DNA of 64,000 nt from Terrirubrum flagellatum (GCF_022059845.1 NZ_CP091851.1:2790001-2854000); one strand, 5' to 3'; positions 7,841 to 17,113 are shown, counted from the stretch's first letter. Notes: generated from the sequence alone by a model not told the origin. Program-made: numbers and translations.

Positions 7841-8631
7841 AGCGTTTCGATCCGCGCCAGACGCGCATAGTCGTCAGGCTGAAACTCGTGCAGCGCATCG
7901 AGGAACGCGACGGCGAGCGAGCCGGGCGCATTCGCCTCCGACGCCGCGCGCTCGGCCGCGACCTTGTAGACGGCACAGGCCGCGACAGCCGCCGAAAGAG
8001 GATCGGATGCGACCGCGGCGGTCGCCGCGACTGTCGCGGAGAGACAGCAGCCGGTTCCCGTCACGAGAGTCATCTGCGCGGAGCCGCCAGCGATCGAGAA
8101 AACTCGCTCGCCATCCGTCGCGATGTCGTTTTCGCCCGTCGCGACGACGACAGCGCCGGACGAACGCGCCAGAGCGCGCGCCGCGCCGATGGCCTCGCTC
8201 GACGCGGCGAGCGAGTCGACGCCCTTCGACGCGCCGCCGCTTGCGCCCGCCAGCGTGATGATCTCGGCGGCGTTGCCGCGCACGATCGCGGGCTTCAGCG
8301 CCAGCAGCGCCTGCGACGTCGCAAGCCGGAAGCGCGTCGCGCCGACGCCGACGGGATCGAGCACCCAGGGCTTCTTCAGCGCGCTCGCTTTCGCCGCCGC
8401 AAGCTTCATCGATTCAACCCAGCGAGAGTCGAGCGTGCCGATATTGACGACGAGGCTTGAGCTGATCGCGACGAAATCCTCGACCTCCTCGGGCGCATGC
8501 ACCATCGCCGGCGAAGCGCCGAAGGCGAGCAGCGCATTGGCGCTGAAATTCATCACGACATAGTTGGTGATGTTGTGAACCAGCGGCCGCTGCGCGCGCA
8601 CGGCCGAAATGATCGACGCGATGTCCTGCAT
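7837..8631 (-). CDS. thiM: hydroxyethylthiazole kinase
   Basis: 264 residues of the ThiM ribokinase-like family, which phosphorylates salvaged 4-methyl-5-(2-hydroxyethyl)thiazole. Visible signatures: VHNITNYVVMNFSANALLA, DPVGVGATRFR, RGNAAEII, and the catalytic VTGTGCCLSATVAA. First gene after the riboswitch. The thiM-thiE-thiD set supports salvage of both thiamin moieties; the thiazole synthesis genes thiG/thiS/thiO are not in this window. Confidence 0.96.
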   Translation of the reverse strand: MQDIASIISAVRAQRPLVHNITNYVVMNFSANALLAFGASPAMVHAPEEVEDFVAISSSLVVNIGTLDSRWVESMKLAAAKASALKKPWVLDPVGVGATRFRLATSQALLALKPAIVRGNAAEIITLAGASGGASKGVDSLAASSEAIGAARALARSSGAVVVATGENDIATDGERVFSIAGGSAQMTLVTGTGCCLSATVAATAAVASDPLSAAVAACAVYKVAAERAASEANAPGSLAVAFLDALHEFQPDDYARLARIETL

Positions 8632-8639
8632 GACGTCCG

Positions 8640-8732
8640 TCCCTCCGCCGGCATGACCCGGATCAGGTTCTAAGGGTCCGGCGGGATCGCCGTCTCAGCT
8701 TCAGGCCATCAGGCGCGAAGCTCCCCTCGGAT
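8640..8732 (-). promoter_or_regulatory. TPP (THI-box) riboswitch
   Basis: The thiM leader on the minus strand contains the conserved GGGGAGC start of the THI element, the CTGAGA pyrimidine-sensing core, then GACCCTTAGAACCTGATC and the GGGTCATGCCGGCGGAGGGA 3' arm, in the right order and spacing. It ends a few bases from the thiM ATG at 8631, so ligand binding probably hides the ribosome-binding site (translation control). A terminator between aptamer and gene was not seen. Confidence 0.95.
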
Positions 8733-8774
8733 GCGTTCGATATAGCGATTTCCGCGACGAATTCAAACAACCGG

Positions 8775-9128
8775 CTATTCCGCCGCGAGCAGCCGAGCCT
8801 CGCCCATATGCCCGCGCCCCCAATCGTGCAGCGCCAGGATAGAGGCGCGCAAGCGCGCGCCATGTTCGGTAAATTGATAGCCGACCTGCGGCGGGTTGGT
8901 CGGATAGACCGCGCGCGAAATGACCCCGTCGCATTCAAGCTCGCGCAACGCCTTGGAGAGAATCCGTTGCGTCACCTTTGGCATCCGGCGGCGCAGCTCC
9001 ATGAAACGCAACTCGCCGTCAAGCAGATGGAAGACGATCGCACCTTTCCATTTGGCCCCGATGACTTCGAGCGCGGTCTCGACCGGGCAGCCCTGGCTCT
9101 CCTTGTAGACGTCGTGTCGCTTCGCCAT
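8775..9128 (-). CDS. HxlR-family transcriptional regulator
   Basis: 117 residues with the winged-helix HxlR pattern: CPVETALEVIGAKWKGAIV, LDGELRFMELRRRMPKVTQRILSKALRELE and the wing VYPTNPPQVGYQFTEHG. The single N-terminal Cys in the CPVE position is the residue that senses thiols, aldehydes or disulfide stress in studied relatives such as YodB/HypR. Divergent from the ADH-family gene at 9358, the usual arrangement for HxlR regulators of reductases, so that gene is its probable target. Confidence 0.92.
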   Translation of the reverse strand: MAKRHDVYKESQGCPVETALEVIGAKWKGAIVFHLLDGELRFMELRRRMPKVTQRILSKALRELECDGVISRAVYPTNPPQVGYQFTEHGARLRASILALHDWGRGHMGEARLLAAE

Positions 9129-9230
9129 CGCCCGGGCCCGCCTGGTATCGAGATTGTTCCTACGCTTCGAAATTGTGCCGTCTTGCGACGCCGTTCAAGG
9201 CCGCTCACCTCTCCGCAACGCTTATCGCCT

Positions 9231-9343
9231 AGAGCATGGCGCGAAAAAGTGGAAACCGGTTTTTCGCGAAAGCCATGCTCTAAGTTTTTGGAATCGATCA
9301 CGTTCCCGCACTTTGATTGTTTCAATCAAAGTGCGGCGTGATC
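9231..9343 (-). repeat. composite two-palindrome repeat, copy 1
   Basis: Two adjacent hairpins: palindrome A (9231-9281; AGAGCATGGC arms around an AACCGGTTTTTCGC core) and palindrome B (9296-9343; GATCACG...GCGTGATC arms around CACTTTGATTG/CAATCAAAGTG). Order A-B on the plus strand means the element is inverted relative to copies at 16990-17113, 19841-19942 and 44124-44236. It fills most of the divergent HxlR/ADH promoter region and ends 15 bp before the ADH start. Confidence 0.9.
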
Positions 9344-9357
9344 TAGTGGAGATGATC

Positions 9358-10371
9358 ATGAAAGCCATTGGTTATGTCGAGTCGCTGCCAGCGGCAGACG
9401 CGCGCGCGCTGTTCGACTTCGACGCGCCGAGCCCGACGCTGCAACCGCGCGACCTGCTCGTTCGCGTGAAAGCAATTTCCGTCAACCCCGCCGACACCCA
9501 TATCCGCAAGCGACAGGCGGGCGCGCCTGACGCGCCGGCCATCCTCGGCTGGGATGTCGCCGGCGTCGTTGAAGCAGTCGGACCGGAGGCGCGGTTGTTC
9601 AAGCCGGGCGATGAGGTCTTCTACGCCGGCAGCGTGGTCAGGCCCGGCGCAAACAGCGAACTCCACGCGGTCGATGAACGCATCGTCGGCCCGAAACCGC
9701 GGACGCTGAGTTTCGCGGAAGCGGCAGCCTTGCCGCTCACCACCATCACCGCGTGGGAAGCCTTGTTCGATCGGCTGCAAATCCCGGCGGGCGAAGCCAG
9801 CGCAGGCGGCGCGCTCCTCATCATTGGCGCCGGCGGCGGGGTCGGTTCAATCGCCGTGCAACTCGCACGCAGGCTCACCGGCCAGACCGTGATCGGCACA
9901 GCTTCGCGCCCGGAAACGCGCGCGTGGGTCGAAGAGCGCGGCGCCCATCACGTCATCGATCATTCAAAGCCGCTCTCGCAAGAGTTGAAACGCATCGGGA
10001 TCAACGCGGTCGATCGCATCTTCTCGCTGACGCACACGGATCATCATTGGCCCGAGATCGTCGAGGCCATCGCGCCGCAAGGGCGCATCTGCATCATTGA
10101 TCGCGTCGGCGGTCTCGACATGCTTCCGCTGATGTCAAAAAGCGTGAGTTTTTCGTGGGAGTTCATGTTCACGCGCTCCATGTTTCAAACCGCCGACATG
10201 GAGGCGCAACACAGATTGCTGGGCGAGGCGTCTCGCCTCGTCGATAACGGCGTCATCACAACGACGCTCGGCGAGCATTTCGGCGCGATCAACGCCGCCA
10301 ATCTCAGGCGCGCGCACGCTGCGATCGAAAGCAATCAATCGATCGGTAAAATCGTGCTGGAAGGCTTTTGA
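9358..10371 (+). CDS. zinc-type alcohol dehydrogenase-like / quinone oxidoreductase family protein
   Basis: 337-residue medium-chain dehydrogenase/reductase. Segments: VKAISVNPADTHIRKRQAG, ILGWDVAGVVEAVGPEA, the NAD(P)-binding LIIGAGGGVGSIAVQLAR, and IGKIVLEGF at the C-terminus. It lacks the cysteine-rich structural-zinc lobe and the usual catalytic zinc ligands, so it is more likely an NADPH-dependent quinone/enal reductase than a true alcohol dehydrogenase. ATG 9358 has GGAG six bases upstream; an ATG six bases earlier abuts that site and is less likely. Probably controlled by the divergent HxlR regulator. Confidence 0.9.
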   Translation: MKAIGYVESLPAADARALFDFDAPSPTLQPRDLLVRVKAISVNPADTHIRKRQAGAPDAPAILGWDVAGVVEAVGPEARLFKPGDEVFYAGSVVRPGANSELHAVDERIVGPKPRTLSFAEAAALPLTTITAWEALFDRLQIPAGEASAGGALLIIGAGGGVGSIAVQLARRLTGQTVIGTASRPETRAWVEERGAHHVIDHSKPLSQELKRIGINAVDRIFSLTHTDHHWPEIVEAIAPQGRICIIDRVGGLDMLPLMSKSVSFSWEFMFTRSMFQTADMEAQHRLLGEASRLVDNGVITTTLGEHFGAINAANLRRAHAAIESNQSIGKIVLEGF

Positions 10372-10410
10372 CCCATGCCCGTGCAGCGTCCGAGAGCCCT
10401 GCAGAAACGA

Positions 10411-10435
10411 AATGGCCGGGACAAGCCCGGCCATT
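10411..10435. terminator. intrinsic terminator between convergent genes
   Basis: AATGGCCGGG and its complement flank a 5-base loop. The plus side continues CCGTCTTCATTCTT and the minus side TCGTTTC, so it can serve both the ADH gene (plus) and DAHP synthase (minus), which converge here. Confidence 0.65.
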
Positions 10436-10462
10436 CCGTCTTCATTCTTCCGAGTGACGCCG

Positions 10463-11848
10463 TTATTCCGCCGCCGCCACATGCACGCGCGGCTTCGCCT
10501 GCCGCTCGCGCTTGACGAGATCGGCGAGCATGAAGGCCACTTCTAGCGCCTGCTCCGCGTTGAGCCTGGGATCGCAGAAGGTGTGGTAGCGATCGCTCAG
10601 ATCCATCTCGGTGATGGCGCGGGCGCCGCCGGTGCATTCGGTGACGTCCTTGCCCGTCATTTCGAGATGCACGCCGCCGGCGTAGGTCCCCTCCGCCTCG
10701 TGGATCGCAAAGAAGCTCTTCAGCTCGCTCACCACCTTGTCGTAGGGCCGCGTCTTGTAGCGGTTCGCCGACGTGATCGTGTTGCCGTGCATGGGGTCGC
10801 ACGACCAGACGACCGTGCGGCCCTCACGCTGCACGGCGCGGATCAGCGCCGGCAGATGATCCCCAATCTTGTCCGCGCCGAAGCGGCAGATCAGCGTCAG
10901 ACGCCCGGCCTCGTTCTCGGGATTGAGCACGTCGATCAGCGAGAGCAAACCGTCCGGCGTCAGCGACGGGCCGCATTTCAGGCCGATCGGATTCTTCACG
11001 CCGCGGAAATATTCCACATGCGCGTGATCGGCCTGGCGCGTGCGGTCGCCGATCCAGAGCATGTGGCCCGAGGTCGCGTACCAGTCGCCCGAGGTTGAAT
11101 CGACGCGCGTCATCGCCTGCTCATAGCCGAGAAGCAGCGCCTCATGGCTGGTGAACATGTCGGTGGTGCGCATCTCCGGATGCGTTTCGGGATCGATGCC
11201 GATGGCGCGCATGAAGTCGAGGGTCTCGGAAATCCGGTCAGCGAGCTCACGATATCGACCGCTCCCGGGCGCGTCCTTCACGAAGCCCAAAGTCCAGCGA
11301 TGGACGTTCTCGAGATTGGCGTAGCCGCCGGTTGCGAAGGCGCGCAGCAGATTGAGCGTCGCCGCCGACTGGCGGTAGGCCTCGAGCATGCGCCTGGGAT
11401 CAGGCGTGCGCGATTCCGGCGTGAACGCGTTGTCGTTGATGATGTCGCCGCGGTAGCTCGGAAGCTCGACGCCGTCCTGCACCTCGGTTCCCGACGAGCG
11501 CGGCTTGGCGAACTGACCGGCGATGCGGCCGACCTTCACCACGGGCGAGCCGCCGGCGAAGGTGAGCACTACGGCCATCTGCAGGAAGACGCGGAAGAAG
11601 TCGCGGATGTTGTCGGCGGAATGCTCGGCGAAGCTTTCGGCGCAGTCGCCGCCCTGAAGGAGGAACGACTCGCCGGCCGCGACCTTGCCCAACGCCCGCT
11701 TGAGCTTGCGCGCCTCGCCTGCAAAAACGAGCGGAGGAAAGCCTGCGAGCTGCCCCTCGGCGGCCGCCAGAACGGCGGCGTCGGGATAAACGGGAACCTG
11801 CTGGATCGGTTTTGATCTCCAGCTTGTTGGGCTCCAACGCTCGACCAT
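10463..11848 (-). CDS. class II 3-deoxy-7-phosphoheptulonate synthase
   Basis: 461 residues; first enzyme of the shikimate pathway, condensing PEP and erythrose-4-phosphate. It belongs to the plant/AroAII type, shown by [20 protein letters not shown] at the N-terminus, [45 protein letters not shown] and the metal-site region [12 protein letters not shown], near [15 protein letters not shown]. Length is typical. ATG 11848 follows GGGAG with 8-base spacing. Monocistronic. Called aroG, aroF or aroH in different genomes, so no symbol is given. Confidence 0.95.
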   Translation of the reverse strand: MVERWSPTSWRSKPIQQVPVYPDAAVLAAAEGQLAGFPPLVFAGEARKLKRALGKVAAGESFLLQGGDCAESFAEHSADNIRDFFRVFLQMAVVLTFAGGSPVVKVGRIAGQFAKPRSSGTEVQDGVELPSYRGDIINDNAFTPESRTPDPRRMLEAYRQSAATLNLLRAFATGGYANLENVHRWTLGFVKDAPGSGRYRELADRISETLDFMRAIGIDPETHPEMRTTDMFTSHEALLLGYEQAMTRVDSTSGDWYATSGHMLWIGDRTRQADHAHVEYFRGVKNPIGLKCGPSLTPDGLLSLIDVLNPENEAGRLTLICRFGADKIGDHLPALIRAVQREGRTVVWSCDPMHGNTITSANRYKTRPYDKVVSELKSFFAIHEAEGTYAGGVHLEMTGKDVTECTGGARAITEMDLSDRYHTFCDPRLNAEQALEVAFMLADLVKRERQAKPRVHVAAAE

Positions 11849-12083
11849 GACATCTGCTCCCGGGATGGGACGGCTCTTGGCCGCGACATCCCCTTCTCAT
11901 CCTTGCTGGGAGGCCCACCAAGGGGCCGACCGGCCAGCCTATAAACCCGCGGCTCGACAAGGGAAAGGATGCGGCGGCGCAAGTCCTTGCGGCGCGGCGT
12001 CTCCGACGAAAGCAGCGGCCCGGAAGTTGGTCCGCAAGCGGTTGAACGATGATATGAGGAATCCAATCACGATTGGAGGAAAC

Positions 12084-13076
12084 ATGTCTATTGTCCGCCC
12101 AACCCGCCGCACGATTGTCGCAGGTCTTGGCGCCGCCGCCTTTCCGGCCCCTGCCGTCTGGGCGCAAGGCTCCTTTCCGAACCGGCCGCTGACCCTGGTC
12201 GTGCCCTTCGCAGCGGGCGGCTCAACCGACATCGTCGCAAGGCTTGTCGCCCAGCAGATGGGCCAGCAGCTCGGCCAGCAGGTGATCGTCGACAACCGCG
12301 CCGGCGCCGGCGGCAACACCGGCTCGCGCGCCGTCGCGAACGCCGCCCCCGACGGCTACACGATGCTCATGGGGACCATCTCCACGCACGCGCTGAACAC
12401 GGCCGTGATGAAGAAGATGCCCTACGATCCGGTCACGGATTTCGAGCCGATCTCGCTGCTCGCCATCGTGCCGAACGTCATGGTGGTCAATCCGCAATTC
12501 CCGGCCAGGACGGTCAAGGAATGCATCGACATCCTCAAGGCCAATCCCGACAAGTATTCCTACGCTTCGTCGGGCAACGGCACGCCGCTGCATCTCTCGG
12601 GCGAACTCTTCAAGACCATGGCCGGCGTGAAGATGCAGCATGTGCCCTATCGCGGCGCCGGCCCCGCCCTGAACGACGTCGTCGCGAACGTCGTTCCGAT
12701 CATGTTCGACAATCTGCCGTCATCGGCCGGCTTCATCCAGCAGGGAACGCTGCGCGGACTGGCGGTGCTCGGCAAGGAGCGCGCGACGAGCTTCCCCGAC
12801 ATGCCGACCATGGCGGAGGCGGGCCTGCCGGGCTACGAGACCTACACCTGGAACGCGTTGTTCGCGCCGGCCAAAACGCCGCCCGAGATCGTCGCGCGGC
12901 TCAATGCGGAGGCGAACAAGGCCCTCACCGACGCCCTGGTGAAGCAGCGCCTCACCGATGTCAGCGCGACGATCGTCGGCAGCACGCCGCAACAACTGCG
13001 CGATCATGTGAAGGCCGAGCTGGCGAAGTGGATTCCGATCGCCAAGGCGGCGGGCATTGAGATCGACGCGGGGTGA
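12084..13076 (+). CDS. Bug-family (TctC-like) periplasmic solute receptor, orphan
   Basis: 330 residues. A signal peptide with a twin-arginine-like start (RPTRRTIVAGLGAAAF) precedes the Bug fold: RPLTLVVPFAAGGSTDIVARL, VDNRAGAGGNTGSRAVA, PDGYTMLMG, VPYRGAGPALNDVV and a C-terminal AGIEIDAG. Bug receptors bind carboxylates through two beta-alpha loops with little charge contact, so the ligand cannot be read from the sequence. ATG 12084 sits four bases after GGAGG. No tctA/tctB permease is adjacent; it may use the system at 17.1 kb or act as a sensor protein. Confidence 0.92.
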   Translation: MSIVRPTRRTIVAGLGAAAFPAPAVWAQGSFPNRPLTLVVPFAAGGSTDIVARLVAQQMGQQLGQQVIVDNRAGAGGNTGSRAVANAAPDGYTMLMGTISTHALNTAVMKKMPYDPVTDFEPISLLAIVPNVMVVNPQFPARTVKECIDILKANPDKYSYASSGNGTPLHLSGELFKTMAGVKMQHVPYRGAGPALNDVVANVVPIMFDNLPSSAGFIQQGTLRGLAVLGKERATSFPDMPTMAEAGLPGYETYTWNALFAPAKTPPEIVARLNAEANKALTDALVKQRLTDVSATIVGSTPQQLRDHVKAELAKWIPIAKAAGIEIDAG

Positions 13077-13167
13077 ACAGCACCGTGCTGTGAACGATCG
13101 GCCAACAGCGCTGGCCATTCCGGATCAAATCACCGAAAGATAGGTCCGAGCCTGCATCGGACCCGAG

Positions 13168-14349
13168 ATGATCTCCGCCATCGCGCCGGTATCGGCCCTG
13201 CTTCTGTCCGTGTTCATTCTCATCGCCGGACACGGGCTGATGTCGACGCTGACGCCGCTGGCGGCGTCGAGCTTCGGCTTTTCAGGCTCGACCATCGGTC
13301 TCATCGGCGCCGCCTATTACGCCGGCATGCTCGCGGGCTCCTTCTCCGCCGCCTATGTGCTCCGCGCGGCGGGCCATATCCGCGCCTTCTCCGCGCTGAC
13401 GGCGGTCGGCGTCGCGCTGGTTCTCCTGATGCCGATGGTGGTCTCGCCAATCGCCTGGACCTTCGCGCGCATGGGGCACGGTTTCTGCATCGCCGCGCTC
13501 TACACCACCATCGAAAGCTGGCTGAACACGCGCGCGCCCAATGACTGGCGGGCGCGCATTCTCAGCGTCTATAACGTCATGCATTTCGCCGGCTCGGCCG
13601 CCGGACAGCAGGCGCTGGGATTCATTCCGCCATCGAATTTCGCCGTGTTCTCGATCGGCGGGATGCTGATGGCGCTGTCGATTCTGCCGCTCGCCTTCAC
13701 CAAGGCCGATCCGCCGGCGCCGCCGGAAGCGAAGCGGCTTCGCGTTGGCTGGCTGTGGAGCGTCGCGCCGACCAGCGCCGTCTGCTCGTTCCTGCTCGGC
13801 TGTTCGAGCGGCGGCTTCTGGGCGCTCGGGCCGTTCTGGGCCGCGCAGATCGGCTATGCGCCCGTCGAGGTCGCGCTGTTCATGTCGGCCGTGATCATCG
13901 GCTGCGCGGCGGGACAATTGCCCGCCGGCTATATCGGCGACCGGATGGATCGACGCCTTGTGCTGGCGGGCTTCGCCGCGCTCGCCTGTCTCTGTTGCCT
14001 CACGCTTTCCTTCATGACGCGGGAATCGACGAGCACGATCGCGGGATTCATCTATGGCGTCGCAATCCCCACCATGTCCGTGATGTGTTCGGCTCATGCG
14101 AATGATCGCGCCGGCCGTCAGCACGCTGTCGAGGTCGCGAGCTCAAACCTGTTTCTCTACTGCCTCGGGGCGCTGTCCGGTCCGGTGATCACGGCTTTCC
14201 TGATGAGCGGCTTCGGCCCGCGCATGCTGTTCATCGTCAACGCGGTCGTCTATGGCGGAATGGTCGCCTTCGTCCTGCTGCGCATCCGCGCGCGCGAAGA
14301 AGCGCCGCTGAAGCAGCCGGTCGAGACGCAGCCGATCAGGATCAAATAA
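13168..14349 (+). CDS. MFS transporter, YcaD-like
   Basis: 393 residues with twelve hydrophobic segments. The loop after helix 4 reads ALYTTIESWLNTRAPNDWRARILS, matching the ESWLN signature of the YcaD/MfsA group; after the central loop, GYIGDRMDRRLVL is the MFS loop 8-9 motif. Substrate is unknown for this group. It starts 91 bp after the Bug receptor; co-transcription is possible but no shared function is evident. Confidence 0.88.
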   Translation: MISAIAPVSALLLSVFILIAGHGLMSTLTPLAASSFGFSGSTIGLIGAAYYAGMLAGSFSAAYVLRAAGHIRAFSALTAVGVALVLLMPMVVSPIAWTFARMGHGFCIAALYTTIESWLNTRAPNDWRARILSVYNVMHFAGSAAGQQALGFIPPSNFAVFSIGGMLMALSILPLAFTKADPPAPPEAKRLRVGWLWSVAPTSAVCSFLLGCSSGGFWALGPFWAAQIGYAPVEVALFMSAVIIGCAAGQLPAGYIGDRMDRRLVLAGFAALACLCCLTLSFMTRESTSTIAGFIYGVAIPTMSVMCSAHANDRAGRQHAVEVASSNLFLYCLGALSGPVITAFLMSGFGPRMLFIVNAVVYGGMVAFVLLRIRAREEAPLKQPVETQPIRIK

Positions 14350-14358
14350 ACGAACGAG

Positions 14359-15723
14359 TCAGCTCCGCGTCGGCGTGCGCATGGTGACGAATTCCTCCGC
14401 GGCGGAGGGATGCAGCGCCATCGTCGCGTCGAAATCGCGCTTCGTCGCGCCCATCTTCACTGCGATCGCGAGCGACTGGATGATTTCGGCCGCGTCGTGG
14501 CCCAGCATATGCGCTCCGAGCACGCGATCGGAGAAGCTGTCGACGACGAGCTTCTGATAGATGCGCTCGTCGCGGCCTGAAATCGTGGCGCGCATCGGCC
14601 GGTACGACGCCTCGAAAATCTTCAGGGGATGGCCGAGATCGCGCGCCTGCTCCTCCGTCATTCCGACCGTGCCGATCTCAGGAGTCGTGAACACGGCGGT
14701 CGGGATCGTCTCGTGATCGGCGCTCCAGGAGCGCCCGCTGAACAGCGTGTCGGCGACGGCGTGGCCTTCGCGGATCGCGACCGGCGTGAGGTTGACGCGA
14801 TTGGTCACATCGCCCACTGCATAGATCGACGGCATGCTCGATTGCGAGAACGCGTCCACCTTCACGGCGCCGACCTTGTCGAGCGCGACGCCGGCTTCTT
14901 CGAGTCCGAGGCCGGCCGTGTTCGGCTTGCGGCCCGTCGCGACGAGAATGGCGTCGGCGTCGAGCGTCTCGCCGTCGGACAGATGCGCGCGGCGTCGTCC
15001 GTCCGGCAACTGCACGATACGCTCGATGGTTCGCTCGAGCTTCAGATCGATGCCGGCATGAACAAGTCCATCGCGCAGCCTGACGCGCAGATCCTCGTCG
15101 AAACCGCGCAGCACATTGTCTCTGCGATGCACCACGGTCACGGCGGAGCCGAGCCGCGCGAACACGCTGGCGAATTCGAGCGCGATGTAGCCGCCGCCGA
15201 CCACGATGAGCTTCTGCGGCAGCCGCGGCAGATGAAAAACGTCGTTCGAGACAATCGACAGTTCGCCGCCGGGAATCGGCGGCTCCATCGTGGGATGACC
15301 GCCGGTCGCAACGAGGATGTATTTCGCGGTGACGGTTTCGCCGGTCGCGAGCTTCACCGCGTTCGGCCCGGCGACAGTCGCGCGCGTCTCGACGATCTCG
15401 GCCTTCGCGCCATTGAGCCCCTTGCGATAGAGGCCCGATAGCCGCGTCACCTCGGCCTCGACATTGTCGCGCAAGCGCTCCCATTCGAAGCTCGTATCGC
15501 CGACATTCCAGCCGAAGCGCGCCGCGTCGTCGAAATCATCGGCGTAGCGGCTGGCGTAGACGAGCAGCTTCTTCGGGACGCAGCCGCGGATGACGCAGGT
15601 GCCGCCGATGCGGTCATCCTCGGCGATCATCACGCGCGCGCCATGGCCGCCGGCGATGCGGGCGGCGCGAACGCCGCCGGAGCCGGCGCCAATGACGAAG
15701 AGGTCGACGTCGAAATCGCTCAT
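14359..15723 (-). CDS. gor: glutathione-disulfide reductase
   Basis: 454-residue FAD-dependent homodimeric reductase that regenerates glutathione with NADPH. FAD site DLFVIGAGSGGVRAAR, redox-active disulfide GGTCVIRGCVPKKL (Cys43, Cys48), NADPH site KLIVVGGGYIALEFA with HRRDNVLRGFD following, and the C-terminal active-site LHPSAAEEFVTMRTP with the catalytic His. AGGAG lies ahead of ATG 15723. Converges on the MFS gene with 9 bp between stop codons. Confidence 0.95.
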   Translation of the reverse strand: MSDFDVDLFVIGAGSGGVRAARIAGGHGARVMIAEDDRIGGTCVIRGCVPKKLLVYASRYADDFDDAARFGWNVGDTSFEWERLRDNVEAEVTRLSGLYRKGLNGAKAEIVETRATVAGPNAVKLATGETVTAKYILVATGGHPTMEPPIPGGELSIVSNDVFHLPRLPQKLIVVGGGYIALEFASVFARLGSAVTVVHRRDNVLRGFDEDLRVRLRDGLVHAGIDLKLERTIERIVQLPDGRRRAHLSDGETLDADAILVATGRKPNTAGLGLEEAGVALDKVGAVKVDAFSQSSMPSIYAVGDVTNRVNLTPVAIREGHAVADTLFSGRSWSADHETIPTAVFTTPEIGTVGMTEEQARDLGHPLKIFEASYRPMRATISGRDERIYQKLVVDSFSDRVLGAHMLGHDAAEIIQSLAIAVKMGATKRDFDATMALHPSAAEEFVTMRTPTRS

Positions 15724-15836
15724 GGGAACTCCTGCGGCCTGACCGCCGCGCTGAGATAGGCGATTGCGCCCGGCTCAGGAAGAGACACCACGGAGCAAGG
15801 CATGGCGGCCATGCTTCTTGCCCCCTATGGGGGGAG

Positions 15837-15876
15837 CCTCTAGGGTCGCTCAGTCACAAAAAGTTGAGCCTAGAGG
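15837..15876 (+). promoter_or_regulatory. hairpin enclosing the tctC ribosome-binding site
   Basis: CCTCTAG (15837-15843) pairs with CTAGAGG (15870-15876) and GCTCA (15848-15852) with TGAGC (15865-15869), leaving a 12-base loop and one small bulge. The 3' arm contains most of AGAGGA, the Shine-Dalgarno of tctC. Either RNA folding limits translation or the inverted repeat is an operator on DNA. Confidence 0.55.
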
Positions 15877-15884
15877 ATACGTCC

Positions 15885-16850
15885 ATGTTTTTCAGCTCCC
15901 GCCGCGCAACGATCGCGCTCGCGGCCGCAGGCCTTGCGTCGATCGCCACCGCCGCGTCAGCGCAAATGGAAATCAAGCTGATGGCGCCGGCCGCGCCCGG
16001 CGGCGGCTGGGATGCGACCGCGCGCTCGATGCAACAGGCGATGGTCGCCGCCGGCGCCGCCAAGAGCGTGCAGGTCACCAACGTCGCTGGCGCGGGCGGC
16101 ATGGTCGGGCTCGCCCAGTTCGTGAATGCGGCGAAGGGCGACGGCTCGCAGCTCATGGTCAACGGCTTCGTGATGGTCGGCGCGATCATCCTGAACAAGT
16201 CGCCTGTGACGCTCGACATGGTGACGCCGATCGCGCGTCTGACCGCGGAAGCCGAAGTCATCGTCGTGCCGGCGAATTCGCCGATCAAGGACGCGAAGGA
16301 TCTCGCCGCCGCAGTGAAGGCCGATCCGGCGAAGGTGACCTGGGCCGGCGGTTCGGCCGGCGGCGTCGACCACATCATGGCGGCGCTGTTCGCGGGCGCG
16401 GTCGGCGCTGACGCGAGCAAGATCAACTATGTCCCATTCTCCGGCGGCGGCGAGGCGCTCGCGGCGCTGCTCGGCGGCCGCGTCACGGCGGGCCTTTCCG
16501 GCTGGAGCGAGTTCGAGGGCCAGATCAAGGCCGGCAAGCTGCGCGCAATCGCTGTCAGTTCGGGCAATCGTCTGGCCGACAATCCGACGCCGACGCTGAA
16601 GGAGCAGGGGATCAATCTCGAAGTGATCAACTGGCGTTCGGTCGTCGCCGCGCCCGGCATCAGCGCCGACCAGAAGAAGGCGCTCGCCGACGCGATCGAC
16701 AAGATGGTGAAATCGCCGGCCTGGGCCGAAGTGCTGAAGCAGCGCGGCTGGGATGACGCCTATCTCTCGGGGCCTGCGTTCGATGCGTTCCTCAAGAGCG
16801 AGATGACCCGCGTCGCCGACGTGATGAAGGCTGTCGGACTGGTGAAATAG
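15885..16850 (+). CDS. tctC: tripartite tricarboxylate transporter substrate-binding protein
   Basis: 321 residues: signal peptide ending ATAASAQ, then the Bug/TctC fold with EIKLMAPAAPGGGWDATAR (the GGGWD ligand loop typical of tricarboxylate receptors), VTNVAGAGGMVGLAQF and VPFSGGGEALAALLGGRV. It captures tricarboxylate or a related acid in the periplasm for TctAB. ATG 15885 is seven bases after AGAGGA. It heads the tctC-tctB-tctA operon and is separated from tctB by a 289-bp block of palindromes, which fits receptor-in-excess expression. Confidence 0.93.
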   Translation: MFFSSRRATIALAAAGLASIATAASAQMEIKLMAPAAPGGGWDATARSMQQAMVAAGAAKSVQVTNVAGAGGMVGLAQFVNAAKGDGSQLMVNGFVMVGAIILNKSPVTLDMVTPIARLTAEAEVIVVPANSPIKDAKDLAAAVKADPAKVTWAGGSAGGVDHIMAALFAGAVGADASKINYVPFSGGGEALAALLGGRVTAGLSGWSEFEGQIKAGKLRAIAVSSGNRLADNPTPTLKEQGINLEVINWRSVVAAPGISADQKKALADAIDKMVKSPAWAEVLKQRGWDDAYLSGPAFDAFLKSEMTRVADVMKAVGLVK

Positions 16851-16934
16851 GGTCCCTTATGGGGCCTGATCAACGCCGCCCACGAGCATGTTGTGTTTCT
16901 GTCGAAATGCAACACGCTCCGCATCTTCTTTGTC

Positions 16935-17113
16935 GATCGCGTTTCGCGCGTTTTGACGACTCCGTCAAAACGCGCCGCGATCTTGAGCGGCGTTTTGATC
17001 TTAGATCACGCCGCACTTTGATTGAATCAATCAAAGTGCGGCGTGATCGATTACAAGAGTTTAGAGCATGGCTCTTGCGAAAAACCGGTTCCCACTTTTT
17101 CGCGCCATGCTCT
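16935..17113 (+). repeat. three-palindrome block incl. composite repeat copy 2, between tctC and tctB
   Basis: Palindrome C (16935-16982, GATCGCG...CGCGATC around GTTTTGACG/CGTCAAAAC), palindrome B (17004-17048; two 21-nt perfectly complementary arms with an AAT loop) and palindrome A (17063-17113, AGAGCATGGC...GCCATGCTCT around AACCGGTT). B and A form the composite repeat seen elsewhere; C occurs only here. As RNA these give three consecutive stable hairpins after the tctC stop codon. Confidence 0.9.

Noticed and set aside
15764-16411. Plus-strand frame overlapping tctC in another phase
   Set aside because: Arg-rich shadow; tctC from 15885 has a signal peptide, family motifs and a Shine-Dalgarno.
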